DNA of 64,000 nucleotides from Bryopsis sp. KO-2023 (taxonomy: Eukaryota > Chlorophyta > Ulvophyceae > Bryopsidales > Bryopsidaceae): the NCBI GenBank assembly GCA_030272585.1, contig BSYQ01000005.1, positions 2,914,001 to 2,978,000 of the forward strand, read 5' to 3'. Position 1 is the stretch's first letter; the number at the start of each line of letters is the position of its first letter. This document shows positions 7,517 through 16,866 of the stretch, in pieces. The translations under genes and the position numbers were made by a program. A model generated the notes under the pieces. The model made no database searches. It had not been told where the DNA came from and worked only from the letters and a program-made list of their open reading frames with translations.

Positions 7517-7588
7517 GGGATGTTGGTCTAGTGGTATGATTCTCGCTTCGGGTGCGAGAGGTCCCGAGTTCGATTCCCGGACATCCCC
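7517..7588 (+). tRNA. tRNA-Pro(CGG), array copy 2
   Basis: Identical to 1423-1494; anticodon CGG. Confidence 0.92.
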
Positions 7589-7782
7589 CTCCCTCCATCG
7601 TCTCTTTCTCGGATCTCAGAGATCTTTTTATCGGATTCCGTCGATCTTTTTCTCGGATCTTAGAGATCTTTTCTTTCCGGATCTCAGAGATCTTTTCCCC
7701 AACAGCGTTGCCCAAAGCTGGTGCCATCTGTGACCACCGAGATCCGAGAAAAAGGTGGCGCTCGGTGCAAGCGAATACTGAA

Positions 7783-9221
7783 TACCGTGTTTTACAAAAT
7801 TAATTACGGAAAAAATCGTTACGCTAATTATGGTTTTCGACAAGGTGTGATTAGTTTTTCCGTAATTAATTTTGCAACAGTCTTCGATCGCAAAAGCCCT
7901 GTGGGAAAACTTCAGTCGCCTGACCCACCTCAAAACGAGCTCCTGGTGCCCTTAGAAAACAACTGCCACGCGTTTTAAAACTCTAAGAACAAAGCAGCTC
8001 ACTCACAACGATAATCTCCAGCTCGCACAAGAGGGCGACGCGAAGTTCTTCACGTTCTCGACGTTCATATACTTCGAGAACTTTCTCACGTTCGAAGTAT
8101 ATCGACGTCGAGAACGTGAAGAAGTTCGCGAAGTATATGAACGTCGGAAAAACTTCATCGAATGCGCCTGAGGCGGCGCGCAAACTTCTCCCTATTCTCG
8201 AATTACCAACAGCAGTTAAAAAGGGACGAACGACGGATTGGTTGTGTGTTTTAGACTTGGTGATAAACAAACCTGTGAAGGATTTTATCAAGACCAAGTA
8301 CTGAGAATATCATTGCTCAGAAGTTCTTAAGAAATTGTAATTGGATGGTTCCGTTGATGCAACAACCGTTGATAATAGGGACAGTGCACTCAAGTGTAAC
8401 CACAAATAGGGTAGTCTTGACCGCTGGGGTCACCCCTGCGGCTGGACTTAACGGTGGTGAAGGCGTTTTTGCAGAACTGGAACGGCAGAAGTGGGGACAG
8501 CCCCCTTCTTAGCTTGATCACACGGCCTTTGCAAGGCACTTTCCACTCAGGTCTTTCTCTTAAGGTTTTCTTATACCAATCTCAGCGTCCAAACTTGAAT
8601 ACAAACAAGAACCTAACCCAGAAGTACAATACCCTAAGATCAGCCATTTAAATAGGCTGCCGCCTGACTCACCCTAGTCCCACCGATCACCTAGGATCCC
8701 ACCTACTGATGGGGACTACCTAACCTATCAAACCTAGTTGATCCTCCTAACCACCCTCAATTCCTCCCCTCAGCACCTACCCCTAGGATCGTCCAACCTA
8801 GTCATTTCCGTAGCTGAACTGCTACTTCCAGACTGCGGCAGGACTGTCCTAACTACCCCCCCTCTACCCGACAGCACTCTGGCCTTGGCCAGTGTGACGA
8901 AATCGGTGGAGGCAACGTGGTTTGGGGTTACACTCAAGCCCCTTTTGGGAAGGTGGTATACAGATTTGTGGGCATGTGAAACAGTGGTGGACGGCCATAA
9001 CAGCATGGATGAATAGCAAAAAGAGCTCCGTGGTCAATGGATGGAATAAAATGGAGGAAAACATAAGCCACGTTGACAGAAAATGAGGAGTGTGGTCGCT
9101 TGCTGGTCGTTTGCTGGGTTGGAAAAATTAATTACACTTTTGGGACGATCGTAATTAATTTTTTTGTAATTATTTTTGGGCGTAACACGTTTTTCCGTAA
9201 TTAATTTTGTAAAACACGGTA
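7783..9221. mobile_element. Inverted-repeat DNA element flanked by TA
   Basis: Bases 7783-7814 and 9190-9221 are a perfect 32-bp inverted repeat. If the outermost TA on each side is the target duplication, the ends are CCGTGTTTTAC. Subterminal inverted copies of the TAATTAATT segment occur at ~7855-7877 and ~9121-9165. No transposase frame is visible in the 1.44-kb body, so this looks like a non-autonomous Tc1/mariner-like or foldback element. The 8300-9100 part has no recognised gene. Confidence 0.65.
8039..8130. repeat. Long imperfect palindrome
   Basis: Two 38-nt arms (8039-8076 and 8093-8130) pair with about three mismatches around a 16-nt loop. A further partial repeat of the right arm follows at 8127-8145. 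It would form a strong hairpin in either strand. Confidence 0.75.
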
Positions 9222-9306
9222 CGGATTGCGGACTCCAAAATTTGAATGCGAATACGAATACTGCAAAATACGCTTGTTCGCAAAAAAACATTTTATGATC
9301 TGGCAT
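9222..9306. other. Spacer between two DNA elements
   Basis: Short A-rich spacer with the word GCGAATAC repeated; a similar word lies just left of 7783. Nothing else seen. Confidence 0.4.
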
Positions 9307-9314
9307 ATGCCAAC

Positions 9315-10705
9315 CAGAGTTGTGCGCCAGGCCGATTTTCCTTAACGATAACGGAACGGCAACGGCAACGGCAATTAACGGCCGTTAATTGCCGTGAAAA
9401 CCGTTGCCGTTCCGTTGTTGCACAACGGTTTAACGACCGTTAACGGTCGGTTTAACGGCCGTTGCAACGGCCACCGTTAACGTCGCTTCGTGTGTACTTG
9501 AAAGCCTTAGTAAAAGTATGATTAATATAGAATCCACCATCCCTTCCTCGTTCCCGCTCGTTTCGCGAGTGAGAAAGGGAATTAAGGCGTTAGAAAATAT
9601 AGCCAATGGGAAGAAGAAGTTGTTTCGAGCACGACGCACTTTGTCGCGTGCGAAACGAGCAAGAAACGAGGGAGATATCCCAGTTTCTGTATTTTCCACA
9701 GAAACTGGGATATCTCCCTCGTTTCGTGCTCGTTTCGCACGCGACGAAGTGCGTCGTGCTCGGAAAACGTTTTTCTATAGTCTTGTCACGTTCACACGTC
9801 AAAAAAGACCTCTTGGAAGGGAAGTTCCGGTTCTGTAAGTCGAGATCTAATAAGATCTATTTTTAGGATTATGGATAGTTCCGTCGTTGTGCTTTCTAGT
9901 TCCGCCAAAGTTTCGCAAAAGGCGAAACTTCCACGGGTCTCTTCACGAAGAAGAGGGCGAGAGAGAGCAAGTTCCGCCTTTTCCAAATACCTCCTTAAAT
10001 TTTTTATTTCAGTTGGTTCTAATTCTGAAAATAGCATTTGGAAAAGGCGGAACTTGCTCTCTCTCGCCCTCTTCTTCGTGAAAAGACCCGTGGAAGTTCC
10101 CCTTTTTGGGGAACTTTAGCGGCAGTGAAAGCGTCACAACGACGAAAGTTCTTATCAACTTAAAAATAGATCTAATACAAATCTTCACTCACACCATCGG
10201 TCGTTTTAGTCAAAGAGTCGTTTTCGACCTGTAAAAGGCAGCTTAGAAAAAAGAAAAACTATTTCCGAGCACGTCGCACTTTGTCGCGTGCGAAACGAGC
10301 AAGAAACGAGGGAGATTTCCTTGTTTCTGTGGAAAATACAGAAACTGGGATACCTCCCTCGTTTCTTGCTCGTTTCGCACGCAACAAAGTGCGTCGTGCT
10401 CGAAAAGTTCTCTTCTTTCGTTTGGTTTTATCCCCAAACGGGTTCACTACTTTCCTCACCCGCGAAACGAGCGAGACAGGAATGGGACGAATGGATTGTT
10501 CATTCCATTACTCTTAGTTTAGTAACATTGACCGTTGTAATCGATGGCAACGACAGGTGCCGTTAATAACGGCTGTGTGATCGTTAACGGTCAATTAACG
10601 AGTTTCAACGGGTTTGCACAACGCTCGCGATAACGGAACGGCAACGGCCCGTTACCGTTAACGGCGCCGTTATTAACGGAGCCGTTGCAACGGCGCACAA
10701 CTCTG
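9315..10705. mobile_element. Non-autonomous hAT-like foldback element 1
   Basis: The ends are the perfect 14-bp inverted repeat CAGAGTTGTGCGCC. They are flanked by a perfect 8-bp target duplication ATGCCAAC (9307-9314 and 10706-10713), the size typical of hAT transposons. Inside the ends are arrays of AACGG/CCGTT words (9350-9480, 10545-10695). The body consists of three long palindromes: 9622-9767, ~9838-10190 and 10262-10406; the first and third are related. Much of the element is thus one large foldback. The short ORFs here are products of the palindromes; no transposase is present. Confidence 0.8.
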
Positions 10706-10713
10706 ATGCCAAC

Positions 10714-10905
10714 TCACGATCTCTTGAGCTCGGTGCATCAAGTAAGACAAAATAACCACGTACGATGCTTCCGGGAAAATTAACTTTGGTTTTGATCGTT
10801 TTTTTTCCAATTCTTCCGAGGTTTTCCGGATAGTACCGTGCAAAACACAGTGAATTCGCTCAACGACGATGTGCCACTGCTTTTAACGACGCTGCTATTC
10901 ACTGA
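10714..10905. other. Spacer between hAT-like elements
   Basis: 192 bp without a recognised feature. It contains TACCGTGCAAAACAC, reminiscent of the end sequence of the 7783-9221 element but not aligned as an end. Confidence 0.4.
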
Positions 10906-10913
10906 GCCGGTTG

Positions 10914-12454
10914 CAGAGTTGTGCGCCATTGCAACGGCGCCGTGAATAACGGCGCCGTTAACGGTAACGGGCCGTTGCCGTACCGTTACCGTCAGCGGTT
11001 CCCTGTGACCGTTAATGGCCGTTAAAACGCCGTTAACGGTCGTAGAGTCGTTGCAACGGTGGACGCCGTTGCTGAGGGTTACTACAGTCGTTGTTACTAA
11101 ATTAAGAGTACTGTAATGAATAATCCATGCCGTCCCGTTCCTGTCTCGCTCGTTTCGCGGGTTAGGAAAGGAATAAAACCGTTTGGGGATGAAACCAAAC
11201 GCAAGAAAAAGACATTCCGAGCACGACGCATTTTGTCGCGTGCAAAACGAGTGAGAAACGAGGGAGATATCCCAGTTTTTGTATTTTTCACAGAAACTAG
11301 GATATCTCCCTCGTTTCTCGCTCGTTTCGCACGCGACAAAGTGTGACGTGCTCGAAAAAAGTTTTTCTCTTAGTTGAGATACTTTTTCAAGGTCGAAAAC
11401 GACTCTTAAACAAAAACGACGAGTGGTGTGGGTCAAGATCTACATCAGATCTATTTTTAAGTTAACAAGAACTTCCGCTTACAGTGCCGCTAAAGTTCCG
11501 AAAAAAGCGGAACTTCCACGGGTCGTTTCACGAAAAAGAGGGCGAGACACAGCAAGTTCCGCCTTTTTCGCAAGTTCCGCCTTTTCCAAATGCTATTTTT
11601 AGAATTAAAACGAACTAAAATTGAAATTTGAAGGAGGTAATGTGAAAAGGCGGAACTTGCTGTGTCTCGCCCTCTTTTTCGTGAAACGACCCTTGGAAGT
11701 TCCGCTTTTTTCGGAACTTTAGCGGCACTGTAAGCGGAAGTTCTTGTTAACTTAAAAATAGATCTGATGTAGATCTTGACCCACACCACTCGTCGTTTTT
11801 GTTTAAGAGTCGTTTTTGTTGATAGAGTGTGCAGTCGTGCTTGCAGATTGCCTCGTTCGCAGGGGGGACGCGAACGTGTTGTGTATAGGCGAGACCTGAT
11901 CGGGGACTTTCCAACCCGATCCTTGTATAACCAGTCTTTTACAAACACTCTAACTTTTCCTTTCCGTTTCTCCCCTTAATATCCTAACTGTTCAGGCGAA
12001 ACGCCACTTGCCAGAAAAACGCGGGCTGAGTTTCTGTCGTCAGACGAAACGCCACTTCCTCTCGAAAACGCCATTCGATCTAACTCTAATCCTGTTGATC
12101 CTAAAGACTGCTGTCCCATACCACCAATCTAAATCACAACTCCCCCAATCTCAACCTGGTTTAACAACAGTTTTCGACCTTGAAAAAGTATCTCAGCTAA
12201 GAGAAAAGCATATGGGTTCGGTTAGTTGTGTTTTTAAACGGGTTCAATTCCTTCCTCACTCGCGAAACGGGGGGGGAACGAACGGGACGGGGTGGATTGT
12301 GTATTAGTAATACTTGTAGTAAGGGCTGTCAGTACGCAAAAAGTGCCGTTAACGATGACCGTTGCAACGGGCCGTTAAGGCGCTGTTAACGGCCGTTAAA
12401 CCGTTGTGCAACAACGGAACGGCAACGGTTTTCACGACAATTAACGGCCGTTAA

Positions 12455-12486
<32 letters not shown>

Positions 12487-12526
12487 CCGTTGCCGTTGTC
12501 GATTTTTCGACTTCGGCACGACTCTG
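10914..12526. mobile_element. Non-autonomous hAT-like foldback element 2
   Basis: It is flanked by a perfect 8-bp duplication GCCGGTTG (10906-10913 and 12527-12534). The left end is CAGAGTTGTGCGCC; the right end, read inward, is CAGAGTCGTGCC. It carries the same AACGG-word arrays (10925-11090, 12345-12500), a hairpin at 11215-11360 like those of element 1, and a central palindrome ~11384-11816. A solo LTR interrupts its right half. The DNA just outside the right end (CAATGGCGCACAATTATG) looks like a decayed end of the same family. Confidence 0.75.
11817..12169. mobile_element. Solo LTR nested in hAT-like element 2
   Basis: A 353-bp segment begins TGTTG and ends CAACA and is flanked by the 5-bp direct repeat GTTTT (11812-11816 and 12170-12174). 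Its removal restores the continuity of the surrounding palindrome (GAGTCGTTTT joined to CGACCTTGAAAAAG). It contains a TATA-like word in its middle. No internal retrotransposon region remains, as expected after LTR-LTR recombination. Confidence 0.7.
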
Positions 12527-12534
12527 GCCGGTTG

Positions 12535-13174
12535 CAATGGCGCACAATTATGCCAGAACAACACGGAAGCTCTTATTCAATTTTTTTTTTTTTGGTGGTT
12601 GTGTCATGTGATTTTTCATTTTATTTTGGTAGTATGTAGAGAGAAAGATATCTCCATGAGAACCAATAGCATACATCACAACGCCACCTTTCTTCTAATA
12701 TTTGATACATAACCTTTCGTCCGTCCTTACATACACCATTCGTACTTCTTTGGGGTTTTCTTCCATATCATTTTTGTTAGTTTCACCTGGATTTTCTCTT
12801 TTTTTGTCAATATATTTTTTTTTGGCTTCTAGAACTAGGAAAAACGCATCCGCCTCAAAAGTGGTTTTTCTTCATCTATTTCATTTTAAAAAATTTAAAA
12901 TTAAGAGGTTCCGCGTAACATCTTTGCCTATTTCCCCCTTTACTGGTCTCAATTGTTTAGCACCTCTCAACATCTCCTCATAATAGATTACTAATCTATT
13001 GCAAGGAGATTAGGTTGATAATCACAGATATATGGTTCCTTGATCGAATTCCAACACCACCACACTTGGTCCCAAGAACGACGACGTTTCCTAGTGGGTT
13101 GATTTCATGAGAATTTTTAAACCAATCACTCTTTAAATATCACCCAGCAACCGAAAAAAATAATACATATATAT
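12535..13174. other. AT-rich spacer without recognised gene
   Basis: Low-complexity T-rich DNA between the DNA transposons and the LINE. It contains a small palindrome GATTACTAATC near 12986 and an AT microsatellite at ~13165-13180, which is probably part of the LINE target site. Confidence 0.5.
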
Positions 13175-16100
13175 ATATTTTATTTTTTTTTTCAAATGTG
13201 TTACATCGAGGCAAACCGCCCCATGTAGCCCGTCCACTATACAAATGAGTGATATGGGCCCTCCACTCTAATAATAATTGTCTGTACTACCCCTGGCCCG
13301 AATTTACTCCCAAAAACAACCTGCTAAAATAAAAAATCACCCTTCTTCCGATTCAGCGCGTAAATTGTACATACGAATACAAAATTCCACTAGTACCCGT
13401 AACCCAATTTCCGAAGCAAACATCCCCTCCTGCCAAATCAGGGGTTCCGATGAAAAAAGTTGAACCACCGCGATACTATCCCGCCTGCAATCCTCGAGCC
13501 CCGGACAATCCCATAGTAAATGGTTCCTAGATCCCAACACCACTCGGTCCCGATGCGCACAAAACCAACAGTCCGGGTCCTCACCCCAAGCCCTGTTGTT
13601 GTACACTGGGAAGTTTCCATGGCCCGTTGCGACCTGGGCTGCACGTGCTAATTGTTGTCTCGTGTAATTCCATCGCCACGAGTTATCACGATCCACGTAA
13701 GGGGCATCGCGCAGCTGCCAAAGCAATCGTCCTTTCGCCGTATTACGCCACTGAGCGCGCCAGCTCGTTGCAATCCACTCTGAGATTAAGTGCAGGAGCT
13801 CCTGATAAACCGTCTTGGGCGAGCGCGGTCTCAAATCCCGAGGGAGTTCCCGGAGTTGGATCCACTCCTCTTTTTTTTGGGCGGTCGCATGATCTCGCAT
13901 CCATTCCCTTTGCGTTGCTCGCAACACATCCAAGGCACTCGTAAAGTATGGGGTGGTGTTGGGAGGGGCCTCCAACAGATCTCTCCCTGCCCACAGCTCC
14001 TTGTAATAGTGCATTCCCAATCGATTATGAATCCGAAAAAACGCGGGTAGAATCCGACCCCACGCCAAAGCGGCGTCGACAGCCACCGAGCTGTAGAGTC
14101 CTTCCCCCAGGCGCACCGCCCGGGCGAGCACTCTGTCTAGTTTGAGAAGGAGAGGCGGGCTGGTGGTCACCGAGGCCCACGATTCACACGCATAGAACAG
14201 TTTGGGTACCAAGCATGTGTTAGCAAAAATTTGCATGATATTGGGGTGGCAGCCGAATTGGCGTCGCACAAGCTTGCGAACCGTCCCTAACCACTTTTTA
14301 CCCTTCTTGAAAACCGAGTCGACATGGTCGGACCATGCCAATTTATGATTGAAGATCACTCCTAAGTACCGCATTTCAGTCACCTGGGGGATCAGGGCGC
14401 CCCGCAGCCATAGCTGTAGTGGAACTTTAGTGCGCTTCCGGCTGATTTCCATCGCGCAACACTCGGTTGGGTTAAAGGTCACACGCCACTCTGCACTCCA
14501 AGTCTCCACGATCTTTAACGCAAGATTCATGCGTTCCTCCAAAGGGCCCATATGCGCGCCACTGGTAGTCAATAGAATGTCATCCGCGAATGCTCGAACT
14601 GTAACCCCTGTGGCCTCCAAGGCGAGCAAGAGATCATTGATATAAATCAAAAATAGTACGGGGGACAGGGGACTGCCCTGGGGCAGCCCGAACGTCAACC
14701 CCCTGGATGCTTCTCCCACCCCTGCCCGAACCCTGATCTGGCGAGCTGAGACAAAATCAGCCACCCACTTGATGAGATATCTTGGAAATTTGAGGCGGGC
14801 CATCTTCAAAAGCAACCCCGGGAGCCAAATCATATCATACGCTTTAGATATATCCAATGAGACGGCCAGCGTCCGCAATTTGTTGCGCTGGCTGACTGAC
14901 CACTTGTCACTGAGTTCCCACAACACCTTTGGGGAACTTCGGCCTTTACGGAACCCGTGTTGGGAGTCCGCGAGGCTGTCCTGATCCACTAACCAGCGCA
15001 TGATCCGCCCTTTCATAAGCGATTCCAGCACCTTACCAGGAACAGAGAGGAGGGTAATGGGGCGATATTTGGCTGGGTCCCCACTAGCTGGTACTGTTTT
15101 GGCAATGGGGAGGACATTGCCCAATTTAAAGCAACTGGGCATAAGGCTAAATTGGAGGCACAAAGTGAAAACAGCACTGAGTACTCCCGCCACTACTGAT
15201 TTATTCTTTTTGAGTAGTTCACCCGGAATGGCATCAGGGCCTGCTGCCTTCCTGGGCTTCAATCGCTCCACTGCATACAACACCTCGGCCTCGTCGAAAT
15301 GGGGGGGGTCATCGTCCGGTAGTGCAGCCATGGCGACATCAGCCGCCGCCTGTACGTCCTCTTCGATGGTGGGACCATCAGGCAAGGTACATGGGAACAT
15401 GGCGTGGCAGAGAAGGGCAGCTTTCTCCTGGTCAGTTTGGGCTGCTGGGGGTGTACCAGCTGTGGGGTCGGTGGCAAGCGTGGGAATGGAACGGCAAGGG
15501 TTGCGAGAAAGTTTCTTGAGCTTAGTCCACATGTTCTCTTTGGAGGTCTCTTCGCAAAACTTGTTCCAAGCCTCCTTCTTCGCCGCCCAGAGTGCGTTAC
15601 GATATTTCCTCCGCACTTGTAGAAAGTTAACATGATCTGCCTCAACTTGGGTCCGAAGCCATTGCTTTTTGGCCACAGTGAACGCTTTCCTGGAGTCGCG
15701 AAGATCTGCTGACCACCAACACTTAGGCTGAGTCCTGAGTCGCTTCCAGGGGGCTGCCTCGCTGAAGATGCGGCCCCAATCCTGCATTATAGTCTCCACT
15801 CCATGGTCGACGGCTTCGCGGGTGTCCCAAGACTCGATCGCTGCTTGCCATTGGCTCTTGGTGGTCTGAAAGTTGGCTTCCACTTGATCCCAATCAGTTT
15901 GCCGATAGTCCCGCCGATAGACTCCCTCCCGAGGGCCCTGATCCAATGCCAACTCTGTTATGATGCCTCTGTGGTCCGATCCAGATTCCCACTGAGGGAA
16001 GCAGTCCCAAGCCTTTACATGAGTGGTGGCAGCCGCCGTACAGACCGTAAGATCCAGCCAGGCGGGTGTGCGCCAAGCATAGGAGATGTAGGTTGGGGGC

Positions 16101-16583
16101 GCATCCGGAAGGTTGAGGATGTCAAGTTCCTGGTCCACAATGAAGTCCTCGATGAGTTCGCCACTATGTGATGTGGCGGTATCGCCAGGCCCCCACCAGG
16201 GGGACCTCCCATTGCTATCCCCACCGCAAATTACCCTGGGTGTCTGTTGGAGCAGCTGGCGTAGGTTGGAGCCCCATTCTCCCAGTCCCTCACCTGTCGT
16301 ATGTTCAATATAAAAACTGCAAAAACCCCATTTGACTCCCTGTAGGAGGATCACGATCGAAACTGCATGGCTGGGGGAGGTGACCACCTCCACCAGCTCC
16401 AACCCCTCCCGCGCCAGAACCACTGACTCATTATTGCCATGTTGTGTGTAGCCACGAATCGCCGACGATGCGCGAAGCATTTGTGTCACGGGTTCTTGAA
16501 TTAAAAGCACATCCACCCTCACATCCTGCAGGAACGTTTGTAACTTGTCCATCACCAGATGACCCCTGCCCATGTTCAGCTGT
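13175..16583 (-). mobile_element. 5'-truncated LINE (non-LTR retrotransposon)
   Basis: The element runs right to left: truncated 5' end near 16583, one ORF, a ~150-bp 3' UTR (13190-13336) and an A-rich tail at ~13175-13192. Both flanks contain ATACATATATAT (13163-13174 and ~16584-16593), a plausible target duplication in a TA-rich microsatellite. ORF1 is missing and the copy begins almost exactly at the start of the endonuclease domain. Confidence 0.8.
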
Positions 16584-16657
16584 ATACATATATATGTATA
16601 TATATATATTGTTATATTATTAAAAAACACAGACCTAAGTATGGTCTTTTTTGTCAT
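13337..16657 (-). CDS. LINE ORF2: endonuclease and reverse transcriptase
   Basis: An open frame of 1106 codons; the element-derived part starts around the QLN motif (~aa 26), with AT-rich flanking DNA before it. The apurinic-type endonuclease spans ~aa 26-235 with motifs LLIQEP, GGDSNGRSPWWG and GSDHRG. The reverse transcriptase spans ~aa 440-720 with SLDISKAYD (motif A), GLPQGSPLSPVLF (motif B) and RAFADDILL (motif C). A CCHC zinc knuckle, CWFC...H...C, lies near the C-terminus. Motifs place it in the I/R1/Tad-like group of LINEs. The frame has no stop, so insertion was recent, but lacking a start region and ORF1 the copy is probably immobile. Confidence 0.88.
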   Translation of the reverse strand: MTKKTILRSVFFNNITIYIYTYICIQLNMGRGHLVMDKLQTFLQDVRVDVLLIQEPVTQMLRASSAIRGYTQHGNNESVVLAREGLELVEVVTSPSHAVSIVILLQGVKWGFCSFYIEHTTGEGLGEWGSNLRQLLQQTPRVICGGDSNGRSPWWGPGDTATSHSGELIEDFIVDQELDILNLPDAPPTYISYAWRTPAWLDLTVCTAAATTHVKAWDCFPQWESGSDHRGIITELALDQGPREGVYRRDYRQTDWDQVEANFQTTKSQWQAAIESWDTREAVDHGVETIMQDWGRIFSEAAPWKRLRTQPKCWWSADLRDSRKAFTVAKKQWLRTQVEADHVNFLQVRRKYRNALWAAKKEAWNKFCEETSKENMWTKLKKLSRNPCRSIPTLATDPTAGTPPAAQTDQEKAALLCHAMFPCTLPDGPTIEEDVQAAADVAMAALPDDDPPHFDEAEVLYAVERLKPRKAAGPDAIPGELLKKNKSVVAGVLSAVFTLCLQFSLMPSCFKLGNVLPIAKTVPASGDPAKYRPITLLSVPGKVLESLMKGRIMRWLVDQDSLADSQHGFRKGRSSPKVLWELSDKWSVSQRNKLRTLAVSLDISKAYDMIWLPGLLLKMARLKFPRYLIKWVADFVSARQIRVRAGVGEASRGLTFGLPQGSPLSPVLFLIYINDLLLALEATGVTVRAFADDILLTTSGAHMGPLEERMNLALKIVETWSAEWRVTFNPTECCAMEISRKRTKVPLQLWLRGALIPQVTEMRYLGVIFNHKLAWSDHVDSVFKKGKKWLGTVRKLVRRQFGCHPNIMQIFANTCLVPKLFYACESWASVTTSPPLLLKLDRVLARAVRLGEGLYSSVAVDAALAWGRILPAFFRIHNRLGMHYYKELWAGRDLLEAPPNTTPYFTSALDVLRATQREWMRDHATAQKKEEWIQLRELPRDLRPRSPKTVYQELLHLISEWIATSWRAQWRNTAKGRLLWQLRDAPYVDRDNSWRWNYTRQQLARAAQVATGHGNFPVYNNRAWGEDPDCWFCAHRDRVVLGSRNHLLWDCPGLEDCRRDSIAVVQLFSSEPLIWQEGMFASEIGLRVLVEFCIRMYNLRAESEEG

Positions 16658-16866
16658 AAATTTTTTGTCTTTTCAGACAGAAGGAGATTCCTTAACACTC
16701 CCAAAAGTCGTACATTCATTTTAAAAAGAAATACATCAAAATAGAATGCCCATTTCCTCCCCCCTCCAAAAGAGAAAAATCAAAAAACAAAAAAGTCATA
16801 TGGAGGGGTCTGACTATGTGAGCATTTCTTCCTGGCCCCACCCCACTCCCACAAAAACAGTTGAAA
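16584..16866. other. Spacer between LINE and epimerase gene
   Basis: AT microsatellite followed by the probable 3' UTR of the minus-strand epimerase gene. No other feature seen. Confidence 0.4.

Larger units (their letters stand above)
6070..7735 (+). repeat. Second copy of the tRNA array (tandem duplication)
   Basis: Bases 6070-~7715 repeat 1-~1640 with very few substitutions at an offset of 6069, rising to 6094 after a 25-bp difference near 6191. Homology stops inside the tRNA-Thr(TGT) gene at ~7735, where an inverted scrap of the GATC-type repeat (GAGATCCGAGAAAAA) follows. Confidence 0.9.

Noticed and set aside
9518-11346. Several open frames of 70-218 codons with recurring sequence such as FARFARDKVRRAR.
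   Set aside because: They arise from the inverted repeats of the hAT-like elements, appear on both strands and show no protein family.
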